Notes: generated by a model not told the origin, from the letters alone. DNA of 64,000 nt from Pseudoalteromonas holothuriae (GCF_945859825.1 NZ_CAMAPC010000018.1:31867-95866), one strand, 5' to 3'. Positions 36,222 through 45,886 are shown, counted from the stretch's first letter. Translations and numbers: made by a program.

Positions 36222-36388
36222 AGTGCTAGTTCCTATTTAAAAACTACAACAATCAACCCATTCAAATTTGGCGGCAAGATACACGCCAATCACTTTAATA
36301 GCATTAAAGTCACCGTAATCTTAGAAAAAGTTTCGTCACCTATCGCATCAAAGAGGTATACTAACGCAAACGGCAACAGTGCGAGCGA

Positions 36389-36769
36389 ATGATGTTAGAA
36401 CAACCTCCTGAATATATTGAAATAGAGTTAGAAGAAGAGCCGATTGAGCTTTGCAATCTTTTGAAAGTGCTAGATTTAGCTGAAACAGGTGGGCAAGCAA
36501 AAGTGCTTATCGCAGAAGGCTATGTGGCTGTAAACCACGAACTATGTACAGTAAAGAGAAAAAAACTTTACGCTGGTGACACTTTGGGATTTGATGGTGA
36601 GATCTATCAACTCACGCTTGCTGAAGGTGTTGAGCCCGCAGAGCGCCCAGCGATAATCGAAGAGCCTAAGGTAGTGCAAGATGCACCAAATCAACGCAAA
36701 AAACGCAATAGAAGCCGTAAAGATAAAAAAGATAGCTCAACAGGACGCAAACCCATTTCATTTGGATAA
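36389..36769 (+). CDS. S4-domain RNA-binding protein (YbcJ-like)
   Basis: This 126-residue protein has an S4 RNA-binding domain (residues about 20-85: LCNLLKVLDLAETGGQAK, VLIAEGYVAVNHELCTVKRK, KLYAGDTLGFDGE) like that of E. coli YbcJ. A basic tail (QRKKRNRSRKDKKD) adds RNA affinity. Its role is unknown, probably ribosome- or tRNA-related. The first two codons are both ATG, with only a weak GCGAG-like site before them. It is followed by acnA in the same direction with 126 bases between. Confidence 0.85.
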   Translation: MMLEQPPEYIEIELEEEPIELCNLLKVLDLAETGGQAKVLIAEGYVAVNHELCTVKRKKLYAGDTLGFDGEIYQLTLAEGVEPAERPAIIEEPKVVQDAPNQRKKRNRSRKDKKDSSTGRKPISFG

Positions 36770-36832
36770 AAAGCAACCTGAAACCTTGAATTTTCGTATT
36801 CGATCGCAATAAAGTTAAGAATAGGCCAAAAA

Positions 36833-36857
36833 ATATGCCGCAAGTTATGTGGCATAT
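36833..36857 (+). promoter_or_regulatory. Leader hairpin upstream of acnA
   Basis: ATATGCCGCA (36833-36842) and TGTGGCATAT (36848-36857) form a 10-bp stem with one G-U pair and a 5-base loop, about 39 bases before the acnA ATG. It lacks a T tract. It could be a weak terminator of the S4 gene or a regulatory leader of acnA. Confidence 0.35.
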
Positions 36858-36895
36858 GCCAATCATCGCTTCACAACGCATTTAGCGGAGGTAGC

Positions 36896-39634
36896 ATGCA
36901 AGATTCTTACAATACCCTGACACAACTGACCATCAATCAACAACAAATCCACCTGCATTCACTCGAAAAGCTCGGTGCCAAAGCAAAGCGTTTACCCTTT
37001 GCACTGAAAATACTGCTAGAAAATTTACTGCGTCATGAGGATGGCAGCGCCGTCACCAAAGAAGATATCGACCAACTACTCAACTGGCAACCGAATGATA
37101 TACCCAGCAAAGAAATTGCTTTTACCCCTGCACGAGTCGTCATGCAAGACTTTACTGGCGTGCCTGCAATAGTTGATTTGGCAGCCATGCGAGATGCAAT
37201 GGCGAGATTAGGTGGTGACCCTAAAAAAATAAATCCACTGTCTCCTGCCGAGTTAGTGATTGATCACTCAGTGCAAGTTGATGAATTTGGTCACACCGGT
37301 GCATTTGACTTGAATGCAAAACTCGAATATCAACGTAATAAAGAACGCTATGAGTTTTTGCGGTGGGGTCAATCTGCATTTGATAACCTAACTGTTGTGC
37401 CACCAGCCACCGGCATAGTACATCAAGTAAATCTAGAATATTTGGCGCGCGTGGTATTTCAAAAAGAAGTTGATGGGGAGTTTTTTGCTTATCCAGATAC
37501 TTTGGTTGGCACCGATTCACACACCACCATGATCAACGGATTAGGCGTACTTGGGTGGGGTGTAGGCGGTATTGAGGCCGAGGCTGCCATGCTTGGTCAG
37601 CCCATTAGCTTGCTGATACCACAAGTGGTAGGCTTTAAACTTGAAGGTGAGCTACCCGAAGGTACGACTGCCACAGATTTAGTCCTCACCATCACACAAA
37701 TATTACGCGAGCATGGTGTGGTTGGTAAGTTTGTTGAATTTTATGGGAATGGGCTTGCTCAACTCCCCTTAGCAGACAGAGCCACTATTGCCAATATGGC
37801 ACCTGAATACGGTGCAACTTGTGGTATTTTTCCTATTGATGCTGAAACCATTTCCTATCTGCGTCTAACAAATCGTGATGAAAAGCAGCTTGCCTTGATA
37901 GAAGCATATGCTAAGCATCAAGGTATGTGGCGACATGATGATGATGAGCCTGAATATAGCGATACCCTAACCCTTGATTTAAATACCGTGGTACCAAGTA
38001 TTGCTGGACCAAGCCGACCTCAAGATCGGATAAACTTAGATGAAGCGGGTAACACGATAAATCAACAGCTCAGAGCTTTGCAGGACAAGCGCAGTGAAGA
38101 CAATACCTCTGGCGATGAAGCGCAAATTGTTGATGAAGGCGGTCCATCAACAGATACGCCAACCGAACCAGAAGTACTTGGCATTGCAAAAGTCCAGTAT
38201 AAAGAGCAAAACTTTACCCTTAAAGATGGTGCGTGTGTAATTGCAGCCATTACAAGTTGTACGAATACTTCTAACCCAAATGTTATCTTGGCCGCAGCAT
38301 TAGTTGCTAGAAAAGCCAATGAGCTGGGTATAAAACCAAAGCCATGGGTAAAAACCTCACTGGCACCGGGTTCCAAAGTAGTAACAGATTATCTTAAACA
38401 AGCTAACTTACTCTCTGAATTAGAAGCGCTTGGGTTTGATTTGGTAGGTTATGGGTGTACAACTTGCATTGGTAATTCTGGGCCACTGCCAGAGGAGATA
38501 TCAGATGCCATTAATAAGCACAAACTTATAGTAAGCTCGGTATTATCTGGCAATAGAAATTTCGAGGGACGGATACATCAAGATGTAAAAATGAACTTTT
38601 TAGCCTCTCCACCACTCGTTGTGGCTTATGCCTTAGCTGGGCGCACAGATATTGATGTTTATAACGAGCCTCTATGCCAAAATGACGATGCTGAAGATAT
38701 CTACTTGAAAGATATTTGGCCTAGTATGAGCGAAGTAAAACAGCTGGTTAATGATACCGTCACACAAGCGATGTTCGAGTCAAACTATCACGATATTTAC
38801 CAAGGTGACAGCCACTGGCAAAACATCAACACCAAAGCCAGTGAGTTATACCCTTGGCAAACAGATTCAACCTACATTCGTCACGCCCCATTTTTTGAAG
38901 ATATGACCACCGATGTGCCCAAATTACCACATATAACGGATGCAAAGTGTTTAGCAAAACTGGCCGACTCGGTGACAACTGATCATATATCACCAGCAGG
39001 TAATATTAAAAAAAGCGCACCTGCTGGCATTTATTTGGAGCAACAAAACATAAAAGAGAGCGACTTTAACTCTTATGGCTCTCGCCGTGGTAACCATGAA
39101 GTGATGATGCGAGGCACCTTTGCTAACATTCGCTTGCGAAACCAACTAGCTCCGGGCACTGAAGGAGGGATCACGCGCTTGTTACCTGACAATGAAATCA
39201 TGAGTATTTATGATGCTGCTATGGCATATCAAAAGCGCAACACACCATTGATTATTCTCGCGGGTAAGGAATATGGTACCGGTTCTTCTAGAGATTGGGC
39301 AGCTAAAGGTTCACTGCTACTTGGCGTCAAAGCCGTAATTGCGCAAAGTTATGAGCGTATTCACCGCTCCAATTTAATTGGCATGGGCGTATTGCCGTTG
39401 CAATTTAAAGCAGGTGATAGTCACGAATCCTTAAAGCTTACCGCAGAAGAGAACTTTGAAGTCATGGGATTATGTGACAATTGCGACGAAGTTAAAATCA
39501 TCGCAACCAATAGTCAAAACGATGCGCTAGAATTTCTTGTAGATGTACGTATAGATACGCCCAAAGAGTGGGAATATTACCGCCATGGCGGTATTTTGCA
39601 ATACGTACTAAGAAACATGCTCAAGGACAAATAA
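36896..39634 (+). CDS. acnA: Aconitate hydratase A
   Basis: AcnA interconverts citrate and isocitrate in the TCA cycle using a 4Fe-4S cluster. The 912-residue product has the cluster cysteines Cys455 (ITSCTNTSNP), Cys521 and Cys524 (YGCTTCIGNSGP). Other family motifs are VGTDSHTTMINGLGVLGWGV, APGSKVVTDYL, NRNFEGRIH, and the swivel-domain segments GSRRGNHEVMMRGTF and YGTGSSRDWAAKG. It is slightly longer than E. coli AcnA (891). The extra residues form an acidic, low-complexity stretch in the linker (DKRSEDNTSGDEAQIVDEGG, about residues 400-425). A GGAGG site precedes the ATG. Confidence 0.97.
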   Translation: MQDSYNTLTQLTINQQQIHLHSLEKLGAKAKRLPFALKILLENLLRHEDGSAVTKEDIDQLLNWQPNDIPSKEIAFTPARVVMQDFTGVPAIVDLAAMRDAMARLGGDPKKINPLSPAELVIDHSVQVDEFGHTGAFDLNAKLEYQRNKERYEFLRWGQSAFDNLTVVPPATGIVHQVNLEYLARVVFQKEVDGEFFAYPDTLVGTDSHTTMINGLGVLGWGVGGIEAEAAMLGQPISLLIPQVVGFKLEGELPEGTTATDLVLTITQILREHGVVGKFVEFYGNGLAQLPLADRATIANMAPEYGATCGIFPIDAETISYLRLTNRDEKQLALIEAYAKHQGMWRHDDDEPEYSDTLTLDLNTVVPSIAGPSRPQDRINLDEAGNTINQQLRALQDKRSEDNTSGDEAQIVDEGGPSTDTPTEPEVLGIAKVQYKEQNFTLKDGACVIAAITSCTNTSNPNVILAAALVARKANELGIKPKPWVKTSLAPGSKVVTDYLKQANLLSELEALGFDLVGYGCTTCIGNSGPLPEEISDAINKHKLIVSSVLSGNRNFEGRIHQDVKMNFLASPPLVVAYALAGRTDIDVYNEPLCQNDDAEDIYLKDIWPSMSEVKQLVNDTVTQAMFESNYHDIYQGDSHWQNINTKASELYPWQTDSTYIRHAPFFEDMTTDVPKLPHITDAKCLAKLADSVTTDHISPAGNIKKSAPAGIYLEQQNIKESDFNSYGSRRGNHEVMMRGTFANIRLRNQLAPGTEGGITRLLPDNEIMSIYDAAMAYQKRNTPLIILAGKEYGTGSSRDWAAKGSLLLGVKAVIAQSYERIHRSNLIGMGVLPLQFKAGDSHESLKLTAEENFEVMGLCDNCDEVKIIATNSQNDALEFLVDVRIDTPKEWEYYRHGGILQYVLRNMLKDK

Positions 39635-39739
39635 TATCCCTGTAACATGGGAGCTGGTATTAATATGCTCCCATATGGCAGTGACTTACAACAGATTTTT
39701 TCATACACTAGCATCACTTTTAATATTCAGCTCAATACT

Positions 39740-40198
39740 ATGACTATCTGGTACAAACCAATAACGTTAGAGCTTTGTCGTAAACTCGATGAGGGTATGT
39801 ACGGCAAAGGCTCATTAATGAAGACCTTGGGCATTGAAATTACAGAAATTGGTGATGACTACTTAGTTGCCACTATGCCAGCAATGCCCTCGCATCATAA
39901 CCCCATCGGTATGGTTCATGGCGGGGCAAATGTCGCGTTAGCTGAAACTGTTGCCAGCTATGCAGCAAATTTTGTAGTTGATTTTGAACACTTTTACTGT
40001 GTTGGCCAAGAAATAAACGCCAATCATTTGAAAGCTTCTCGCAATGGTATGTTAACAGCCATCGCCAAACCATTACATTTAGGAAAACGAACTTCTGTAT
40101 GGGAAGTAAAAATTACCAATGCCAAAGGTGAGCTATGCTGTGTGTCGCGTATGACCGCCGCTATTGTTGCCCGCGCTAGTCCAAATATTGCGCTATGA
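39740..40198 (+). CDS. Hotdog-fold acyl-CoA thioesterase (MenI/YdiI-like)
   Basis: This 152-residue hotdog protein aligns in pattern with E. coli YdiI (MenI): TIWYKPITLELCRKLDEG, NPIGMVHGGANVALAETVAS, VGQEINANHLKASRNG and AKPLHLGKRTSVWEV. The glutamate in the ALAET segment is the likely catalytic base. YdiI hydrolyses DHNA-CoA in menaquinone synthesis and other acyl-CoAs. No men genes are near, so the substrate is open. The open frame begins at 39647, but the family start is the ATG at 39740. Its last 23 bases overlap the convergent binding-protein gene. Confidence 0.87.
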   Translation: MTIWYKPITLELCRKLDEGMYGKGSLMKTLGIEITEIGDDYLVATMPAMPSHHNPIGMVHGGANVALAETVASYAANFVVDFEHFYCVGQEINANHLKASRNGMLTAIAKPLHLGKRTSVWEVKITNAKGELCCVSRMTAAIVARASPNIAL

Positions 40199-40910
40199 TT
40201 TGTTGGTAACTGCCATTTTTTTTAATTGTTGCCAAGCCCACGTTAAATAGCTGAATAATTTTTTCAGCGTCAGGGTGCTCACGGCTCACACCTATATGCA
40301 ACGGCCAACTTGATAATGCGGGAGAGTGAGTCATCAGGTTTTGCAACATTGAGTCGTGTTTTAGTTCATGTTTAAACGCTAACATATCAGCAATCGCAAA
40401 ATCAGCTCTCCCCTTGTGTACCAACTCTAAACAGGCATGCAAACTAAGTACATCTATCACGTTAAGCTGCTCAATGTTAACGAGTAAATTACGATATGCA
40501 TAGCCTCTAATAGTTGCAACACTCTTATAGCGCAAACTTTTTGTACCACGAAAGTCCACTAATTGATTTTGGCGGCTGACAACAAACAATTCATTATGAA
40601 AGTAAGGCTGGCTGAATAAAATAGTTTTTTCACGTTCTTCGGTCCACCAAAGTGCAGCCACAAAATCAACTTTGCGATTTTCAAGTAACAACATCATGCG
40701 ACTAAATGGGGCTATTTGTATCTCAAGCGCAACGCCTTGGGAAGAAAATGCGGCAAAAAGGATATCGTTCACTAACCCAGAACCATCGCTCTCAATATAA
40801 GGTGGCCAAGGGTTGTGCCCTCCAATTACAGTGCTCACTTGAGCATGCGCTACCGATGTCAGCATCATAAAAGCATAAAAGACTATATTAAGTAGCTTAA
40901 ACATATACAA
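40176..40910 (-). CDS. Periplasmic solute-binding protein, family 3-like, orphan
   Basis: This 244-residue protein has a signal peptide cut after AHA and a full family-3 binding layout: IGGHNPWPPYIESDGSG, LVNDILFAAFSSQGVAL, FSRMMLLLENRKVDFVAALW, EREKTILFSQPYF and RGYAYRNLL. It is more typical of amino-acid or polar-ligand binding proteins than the inverted pair at 34-36 kb. No transport partner is adjacent. It converges on the thioesterase gene with a 23-base overlap. Ligand unknown. Confidence 0.82.
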   Translation of the reverse strand: MYMFKLLNIVFYAFMMLTSVAHAQVSTVIGGHNPWPPYIESDGSGLVNDILFAAFSSQGVALEIQIAPFSRMMLLLENRKVDFVAALWWTEEREKTILFSQPYFHNELFVVSRQNQLVDFRGTKSLRYKSVATIRGYAYRNLLVNIEQLNVIDVLSLHACLELVHKGRADFAIADMLAFKHELKHDSMLQNLMTHSPALSSWPLHIGVSREHPDAEKIIQLFNVGLATIKKNGSYQQIIAQYLD

Positions 40911-41539
40911 CTATTTCATTTTGATAATATTGATTAGTGTAGCTTACATCTAGGACGTGTTTATCTTTGAGGTATGAATTTTGTTCAAACCAAAAGCTTT
41001 CAATACGCGAAATGAGCAATGCAACATATTGGTTTATGTTCGTTGCGAATGAAAAAGTAATAAATGCCTTTGGTTGAACTCACATAGAATCACTATGCGA
41101 CATCACCTCTGCGGGGCTGTCCCCGCCTTGCCTAAACCGCCAACTCACTGAGGCAAAACAGCAAAGATAAATGCATCTGGTATCAGCAGCAATTTTTTAC
41201 CCTTTGGTTATTTAATACAACGCTATCTTGATAGTGTTGAATTGCATTTATTCAACCAACACTTGCAGTAGTTAAGTTAAAAGTATGGGATAAAAATGAT
41301 GCAAACTAACACGTAAATTAAGCTCTTAAAATTTTTTATCTGTTGGGGTCGATCATTTATAATTTTCGATTATATGTTGTTAAATTATGGCGTATTTCAC
41401 AGCCCTGATGCTGCTAATTTTATGAACTCTGCTGCTTGCCTACTAAAACCTATCCCACCATTTTACTAATAGTACGTAGTGCTATATTCAACGCTTTGTT
41501 ACCATAGCGGTTATGAAACTTTGGCGACGAAAGTAATAA
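40911..41539. other. 629-bp non-coding region with several hairpins
   Basis: No convincing gene was found. Structures seen are GCGGGG-CTGT-CCCCGC at 41111-41126, then TTGCCT...AGGCAA (41128-41133 and 41151-41156), a CATAG...CTATG pair near 41085-41100, and AACGCTATC-TT-GATAGTGTT near 41220-41239 (one G-U). The cluster of G/C-rich hairpins in AT-rich DNA could be an intergenic repeat or a structured RNA. Promoters of both flanking genes must also be here. Confidence 0.45.
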
Positions 41540-42640
41540 ATGGAACAAATCGAAACGCTGGTGATTGGGGCTGGCGCTGTAGGACTTGCTATTGCAGCCA
41601 CCCTTAGTGAATATAATGACGTTATTATTATTGAGCAAAATAGTCGTTTTGGTGAACATACAAGTAGTCGTAATAGCGAAGTTGTTCATGCCGGAATTTA
41701 CTATCCTACTGATAGCTTAAAAACACAATTATGCGTAACGGGTAAAGCGTTACTTTATAAGCACTGTCAGCGCTATCATGTACCAGTACACAAAATTGGT
41801 AAGGTACTTATTTCAAGTAACGAACACGAAACTGCAAAGCTGCATACCTTAGTAAAACAAGCTAAAAACAATGGCGTGTCAGATTTACAGTTTTTGAGCC
41901 CAATAGAACTTGCCAACCGAGCACCTCAAACAAAAGCGGTTGCGGGAGTATGGTCACCTTCTACGGGCATTGTTGATAGTCACCAGCTGATGCTGTCTTA
42001 TCTAAATAAACTCTCTGAACATAATGGTCACTATGTTAGCAACACTCAATTCATCAGTGCCCAATTTGATGGTCTGCAGTTTATAGTAACGCTCAACTGT
42101 GACGGTGAGTTATTCAATATCAAGTGTAAAACACTGATTAATGCAGCGGGACTATTTGCGCAAGCATGTGCGCAAAAAATAGACGCCTTAGCCCCCAATT
42201 ACATTCCCGCACTGCATTACTGTAAAGGGCAGTACTTTAGTTATCAAGGTAGACACCCTTTTAAACATCTTATTTACCCAATGCCTGAGCAACATGGTTT
42301 AGGTATTCATGCCACGCTAGATTTAGCAGGACAACTAAAGTTTGGCCCTGATACTGAGTTTATTAGTCATCTTGATTACAGCCCAAATATAAAAGCTAAA
42401 ACGCATTTTGTTAATGCCATCATAAAATACTGGCCGCAGTTAGACAGTGAACGTTTGCAGATAAGTTACAGCGGTATACGTCCTAAATTACAAAAATACG
42501 GCAGTCAGGATTTTATAATTCAAGATCATACCACTCACGGCGTAGCAGGGCTCATAAATTTATTTGGTATTGAGTCGCCCGGCCTTACAGCAAGTTTAGC
42601 GATTGCCAAACTTGTTACAAACATGCTCAAATTAAAATGA
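41540..42640 (+). CDS. FAD-dependent oxidoreductase, L-2-hydroxyglutarate oxidase (LhgO)-like
   Basis: This 366-residue protein has an N-terminal FAD-binding motif (LVIGAGAVGLAIA) followed by the segment TSSRNSEVVHAGIYYPTDSL, characteristic of L-2-hydroxyglutarate oxidase/dehydrogenase. The C-terminal region has the second flavin contact (ISYSGIRPKLQ) and GLINLFGIESPGLTASLAIA. These enzymes oxidise L-2-hydroxyglutarate to 2-oxoglutarate, feeding electrons to quinone or oxygen. The fit is to the family. The exact substrate has not been tested for this form. It is alone in its direction apart from a lipoprotein gene 90 bases downstream. No strong ribosome site. Confidence 0.87.
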   Translation: MEQIETLVIGAGAVGLAIAATLSEYNDVIIIEQNSRFGEHTSSRNSEVVHAGIYYPTDSLKTQLCVTGKALLYKHCQRYHVPVHKIGKVLISSNEHETAKLHTLVKQAKNNGVSDLQFLSPIELANRAPQTKAVAGVWSPSTGIVDSHQLMLSYLNKLSEHNGHYVSNTQFISAQFDGLQFIVTLNCDGELFNIKCKTLINAAGLFAQACAQKIDALAPNYIPALHYCKGQYFSYQGRHPFKHLIYPMPEQHGLGIHATLDLAGQLKFGPDTEFISHLDYSPNIKAKTHFVNAIIKYWPQLDSERLQISYSGIRPKLQKYGSQDFIIQDHTTHGVAGLINLFGIESPGLTASLAIAKLVTNMLKLK

Positions 42641-42729
42641 TAGACATATTTAGCTTTAATTCATTTGAAGTTAATCTTAAAAAAAAATAACATGTACCAA
42701 AATAAATTATAATGTAAGGATACGCCCCT

Positions 42730-44301
42730 ATGAACTACAGGATTACTTTTTTATTCCCTATCGTTTTACTACTTAGTGCTTGTGGTGGTTCGTCTAATGA
42801 TGAACCTAGCATTGTGCCAAATAACAACCCAGCTGCATTTTCAGTTATTGCACAGCTCAATAGTCAAACTAATGAAGACACAAGCGGGAATATCGATATA
42901 TCAGCAACTCAGACGCCTAACCAAACAGAGGCTATTACCGTCAAGCTAGTTAGCGCTCCAACACTGGGTACAATCACAGGCAACTATCCCAAACTTATTT
43001 ATACACCAGATCAAAATAAGTTTGGTAAAGACCATTTTACCTACACACTCAAGCAAGGGGACATCACCAGTGAAGCTGTAGTGGTAAATATCACAATTCA
43101 TGCCATCAATGATGAGCCCATTATTACTGGGCAACCTGTGTCCAACATTGACTTGAACGATGAGTTTTCTTTTACACCTCAGATTATTGACGTTGATCTA
43201 GATACTAGTAATCACCGTTTTAGTATTTATAATAAACCGTTGTGGTCCCAATTTGATGAATCAACAGGAACGCTACATGGTACACCCACCCTCACCGAAC
43301 ATGTGGGTACATTTTCCGATATTATCATCACAGTTATTGATGCAGACCATGAAGTCAAGCTGCCTCCATTTAATATTGAAGTAAAAGGTCAGGCTTGGAG
43401 TGAAGTATCTCAATTACCGGGCTTCCAAGGCAGCCATTTAGCAACCACAATGATAAATCAAACGCTCTTTAGCTTAACTCATAACTATACGTGGTCTTCT
43501 GCAATGATCTGTCAAAGTGCTCCAGCACAAGCCCCACACCTATCTCAGTGGAATATTGATTCAAATGAGTGGCTTACTCTACAGAGCCCTGCGTTATCAC
43601 GCTTTTACTTCCATACACAGGCAATGGGTAAAAAAATCTATGTTTTTGGCGGCATAAACTCATGCCCTAGTGACTCTAAAGGCGTCACTACAATGGAAGT
43701 ATATGATGTTGAGGATAAATCCTGGCAGACATTTGATAGCCCTGAATTTACGCCATTTAATAACGCCATCTCAGCAACTTGTAGCACCGACTCTATGATC
43801 TATGCTTTTGTCGCGCACGAGCAGAGCCATACTCTTTATACTCTAGATGCTGAAACAAATACATGGCATAGTAAGGTTTTACCTGATATGAAGCATAAAG
43901 TATCAAGCTGTGCAATTGAGGGAGAGCAAGCCTATTTAATCGCTGAAAATGAAACTGCAGCGCAAAAAGAGTTAATTACTTTCGATCTAACCACACAAAC
44001 TACCTCCACATCTGAGCTTATCCCTCAAAGTGTCGCTTTTAGTTATACTGACGTAACCTTGTCTAACCATTCGCTTTACGTACTCAGTGCCTCACATTTA
44101 ATGGCCTTTGATTTAGATACTAAACAATGGAAGTCTCACAGTAGCAACCCTTACGCAATGCAGCAACAAGATCAAACTGTTCATTATTTACGTGATTTCA
44201 AACTAGAAAATAGTAATGGTAAGTTGTATTCAATTGGGGGAGCATTTACAACTCAGTATGAGCAATCGATTTATGTATTCGACATTTCAATAGATAACTA
44301 A
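42730..44301 (+). CDS. Lipoprotein with Ig/cadherin-like and Kelch-like propeller domains
   Basis: This 523-residue protein has a lipobox (LLLSACGG, Cys18). The N-terminal half (residues about 35-225) has two Ig/cadherin-like domains: VNITIHAINDEPIITGQP, then a dystroglycan-type segment LWSQFDESTGTLHGTP. The C-terminal half (about 225-520) is Kelch-like, with beta-propeller blades such as KIYVFGGINSCPSD, MEVYDVEDKSWQTF, LYTLDAETNTWHSK and LYSIGGAFTTQYEQ. Outer-membrane or surface binding of sugars or proteins is a fair inference. No catalytic residues were seen. A 49-bp dispersed repeat begins 5 bases after its stop. Confidence 0.82.
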   Translation: MNYRITFLFPIVLLLSACGGSSNDEPSIVPNNNPAAFSVIAQLNSQTNEDTSGNIDISATQTPNQTEAITVKLVSAPTLGTITGNYPKLIYTPDQNKFGKDHFTYTLKQGDITSEAVVVNITIHAINDEPIITGQPVSNIDLNDEFSFTPQIIDVDLDTSNHRFSIYNKPLWSQFDESTGTLHGTPTLTEHVGTFSDIIITVIDADHEVKLPPFNIEVKGQAWSEVSQLPGFQGSHLATTMINQTLFSLTHNYTWSSAMICQSAPAQAPHLSQWNIDSNEWLTLQSPALSRFYFHTQAMGKKIYVFGGINSCPSDSKGVTTMEVYDVEDKSWQTFDSPEFTPFNNAISATCSTDSMIYAFVAHEQSHTLYTLDAETNTWHSKVLPDMKHKVSSCAIEGEQAYLIAENETAAQKELITFDLTTQTTSTSELIPQSVAFSYTDVTLSNHSLYVLSASHLMAFDLDTKQWKSHSSNPYAMQQQDQTVHYLRDFKLENSNGKLYSIGGAFTTQYEQSIYVFDISIDN

Positions 44302-44305
44302 CGCC

Positions 44306-44354
44306 AATTGCATCAAATAAATGACCAGATATTGCGATAGATAAATAGCTTAGT
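44306..44354. repeat. 49-bp dispersed repeat, copy 2
   Basis: This matches 26592-26640 with four substitutions and lies just after the Kelch-type gene, as copy 1 lies after the dipeptidase gene. Similarity stops soon after GCTTAGT. Confidence 0.7.
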
Positions 44355-44387
44355 AAAACTGGGCAAAAATTTCGGTATGCCATTATT

Positions 44388-44427
44388 CTACATGAGCCGT
44401 TTTTAACACAGTTAATGGCTCATGTAG
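44388..44427. terminator. 11-bp hairpin in the intergenic repeat region
   Basis: CTACATGAGCC (44388-44398) and GGCTCATGTAG (44417-44427) pair perfectly around an 18-base loop that starts GTTTTT. It lies between the convergent Kelch-type and DUF4124 genes and may be a shared transcription end. Confidence 0.45.
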
Positions 44428-44510
44428 CTACCTTAAATGATCAATGTCTTAATAAAACTGGCACAACACTCAGACTAATACCTGCAAGGCCCCTAGTTGA
44501 GGCCTTGGAG

Positions 44511-45026
44511 CTAATTACCCCCAATTGCCTGATCTAATCGTTTGGTGCGCTCATCCATTAATTGTTGAATATTTTTAGCATCCATCATCAATTGCTTTAC
44601 ATCAGTTGGATTCAGTGCCGATGGATTCTTTAGTTGACTATCTATATGTGCTTTTTTTGCCACTAATTCGTTTAAAATAGAGGTATCTTCCGCCGCCATA
44701 ATGGTAATCTTACTCGGATCTAATTTGTGCGCCTGACTATTTCTTTGCAAGTTTGGCTTATCTGAATAAACCCAGTTACCATTAGCATCTTGCCACTTGT
44801 AAATAGCGTCCGAATCACTGGATGTATCTGCTGCAGTGCTCGTCTGCTGAACCGCACTATCTAAATTACGTTTTGCTTCATTAAATAAAGTATTAGCCTT
44901 TTGCTGTGCTTGTTGAGCCACGTTACCAAAACTTAACCACGGTGTGCCATCTGGTTTTTTGAGTATAAATAACGATCCCAACCCAACTAACATAATCATG
45001 ACCAATAAATAACTAAAGTATTTCAT
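44511..45026 (-). CDS. DUF4124-domain membrane-anchored protein
   Basis: This 171-residue protein has an N-terminal membrane helix or uncut signal (FSYLLVMIMLVGLGSLFIL). A Gln/Ala-rich linker follows. The DUF4124 motif IYKWQDANGNWVYSDKP is in the middle, and a helical C-terminal part comes last. DUF4124 is a short beta domain common in envelope proteins of gammaproteobacteria, role unknown. The gene is on the same strand as cysJIH but is separated from cysH by a strong terminator, so it is independent. Confidence 0.82.
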   Translation of the reverse strand: MKYFSYLLVMIMLVGLGSLFILKKPDGTPWLSFGNVAQQAQQKANTLFNEAKRNLDSAVQQTSTAADTSSDSDAIYKWQDANGNWVYSDKPNLQRNSQAHKLDPSKITIMAAEDTSILNELVAKKAHIDSQLKNPSALNPTDVKQLMMDAKNIQQLMDERTKRLDQAIGGN

Positions 45027-45093
45027 CTTTGTATTCCACTACAAACTACGCCAATACCAACTCTATTGAGCATACACCGATATAGAACAATAA

Positions 45094-45119
45094 AAAAGCA
45101 CAACCTAAGTTGTGCTTTT
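45094..45119 (-). terminator. Terminator of the cysJIH operon
   Basis: AAAAGCACAAC (45094-45104), CTAA and GTTGTGCTTTT (45109-45119) form a perfect 11-bp stem about 30 bases after cysH. On the - strand it is followed by a T tract. Confidence 0.92.
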
Positions 45120-45145
45120 GGCCTCCCTCCATGGCTGGAGAATGT

Positions 45146-45886
45146 TTAAATACCATCACCATCAATGTGCAGTCCACATTCACGATTTAAACCAAAGAAG
45201 CGGGTTTCTTCTTCACTCATGCCAGGCTCTAACTTACGCGTGGTATGTACATCTCCCATTGAAACATAACCTTGCTCCCAAAGCGGGTGGTAAGGTAAAT
45301 CATGTTTTGTGAGATATTGATAAACGTCACGGTTGCTCCATTCTATAATAGGATACACTTTTACCGTATCGCGGCTTATTTCTAAAATTTGTTTTTGAGC
45401 TCGACTTGAGGCCTGATCACGACGAAGTCCGCTAAACCACGTTCCTGCTTGTAACTCTTTTAAAGCCCGTGTCATTGGTTCTACTTTGTTAAGCATATTA
45501 TATTGCTTAATGCCATCCTGACCTTGCTCCCATAACTTGCCATATTTGGCTTCTTGCCATGCAGGAGTGTAGTTAGAGCGGTAAACTTTCAAGTTCAGGT
45601 TTAACCGTTCTGTTAAGTGATCCACAAATTGATACGTCTCTGGAAACAAATAGCCTGTATCAGTTAATACGACGGGAATATCTGCACGCTCAGAGGTTAC
45701 CAAATGCAACATAATTGCAGCTTGAATACCAAAACTAGATGATAAAAAAGCCGTGTCGGGTAAGTGTTCTAACGCCCACACAACTCGCTGCTGCGCCGTC
45801 ATCGGCTTTAGCAGTTCATTGGCTTGAGCAAGCAACGCTGCTTGTTCTTCGCCATCTAACTGTAAGAGTTTTTTATAATCACTCAT
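45146..45886 (-). CDS. cysH: Phosphoadenosine phosphosulfate reductase
   Basis: CysH reduces PAPS to sulfite using thioredoxin or glutaredoxin. The 246-residue product has the PP-loop-type segment SSSFGIQAAIMLHLV, VVLTDTGYLFPETY, and GLRRDQASSRA. It ends with the catalytic redox cysteine in RECGLH. Only the single catalytic cysteine pattern is present, with no CC...CxxC cluster motif, so it is the PAPS type rather than the APS type. This fits the presence of cysQ in the window. It is last in the cysJIH operon, 45 bases after cysI, with a perfect hairpin in that gap. Confidence 0.96.
   Translation of the reverse strand: MSDYKKLLQLDGEEQAALLAQANELLKPMTAQQRVVWALEHLPDTAFLSSSFGIQAAIMLHLVTSERADIPVVLTDTGYLFPETYQFVDHLTERLNLNLKVYRSNYTPAWQEAKYGKLWEQGQDGIKQYNMLNKVEPMTRALKELQAGTWFSGLRRDQASSRAQKQILEISRDTVKVYPIIEWSNRDVYQYLTKHDLPYHPLWEQGYVSMGDVHTTRKLEPGMSEEETRFFGLNRECGLHIDGDGI

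Noticed and set aside
37221..37520. 99-codon frame on the - strand inside acnA
   Set aside because: A shadow of the highly conserved acnA coding sequence.
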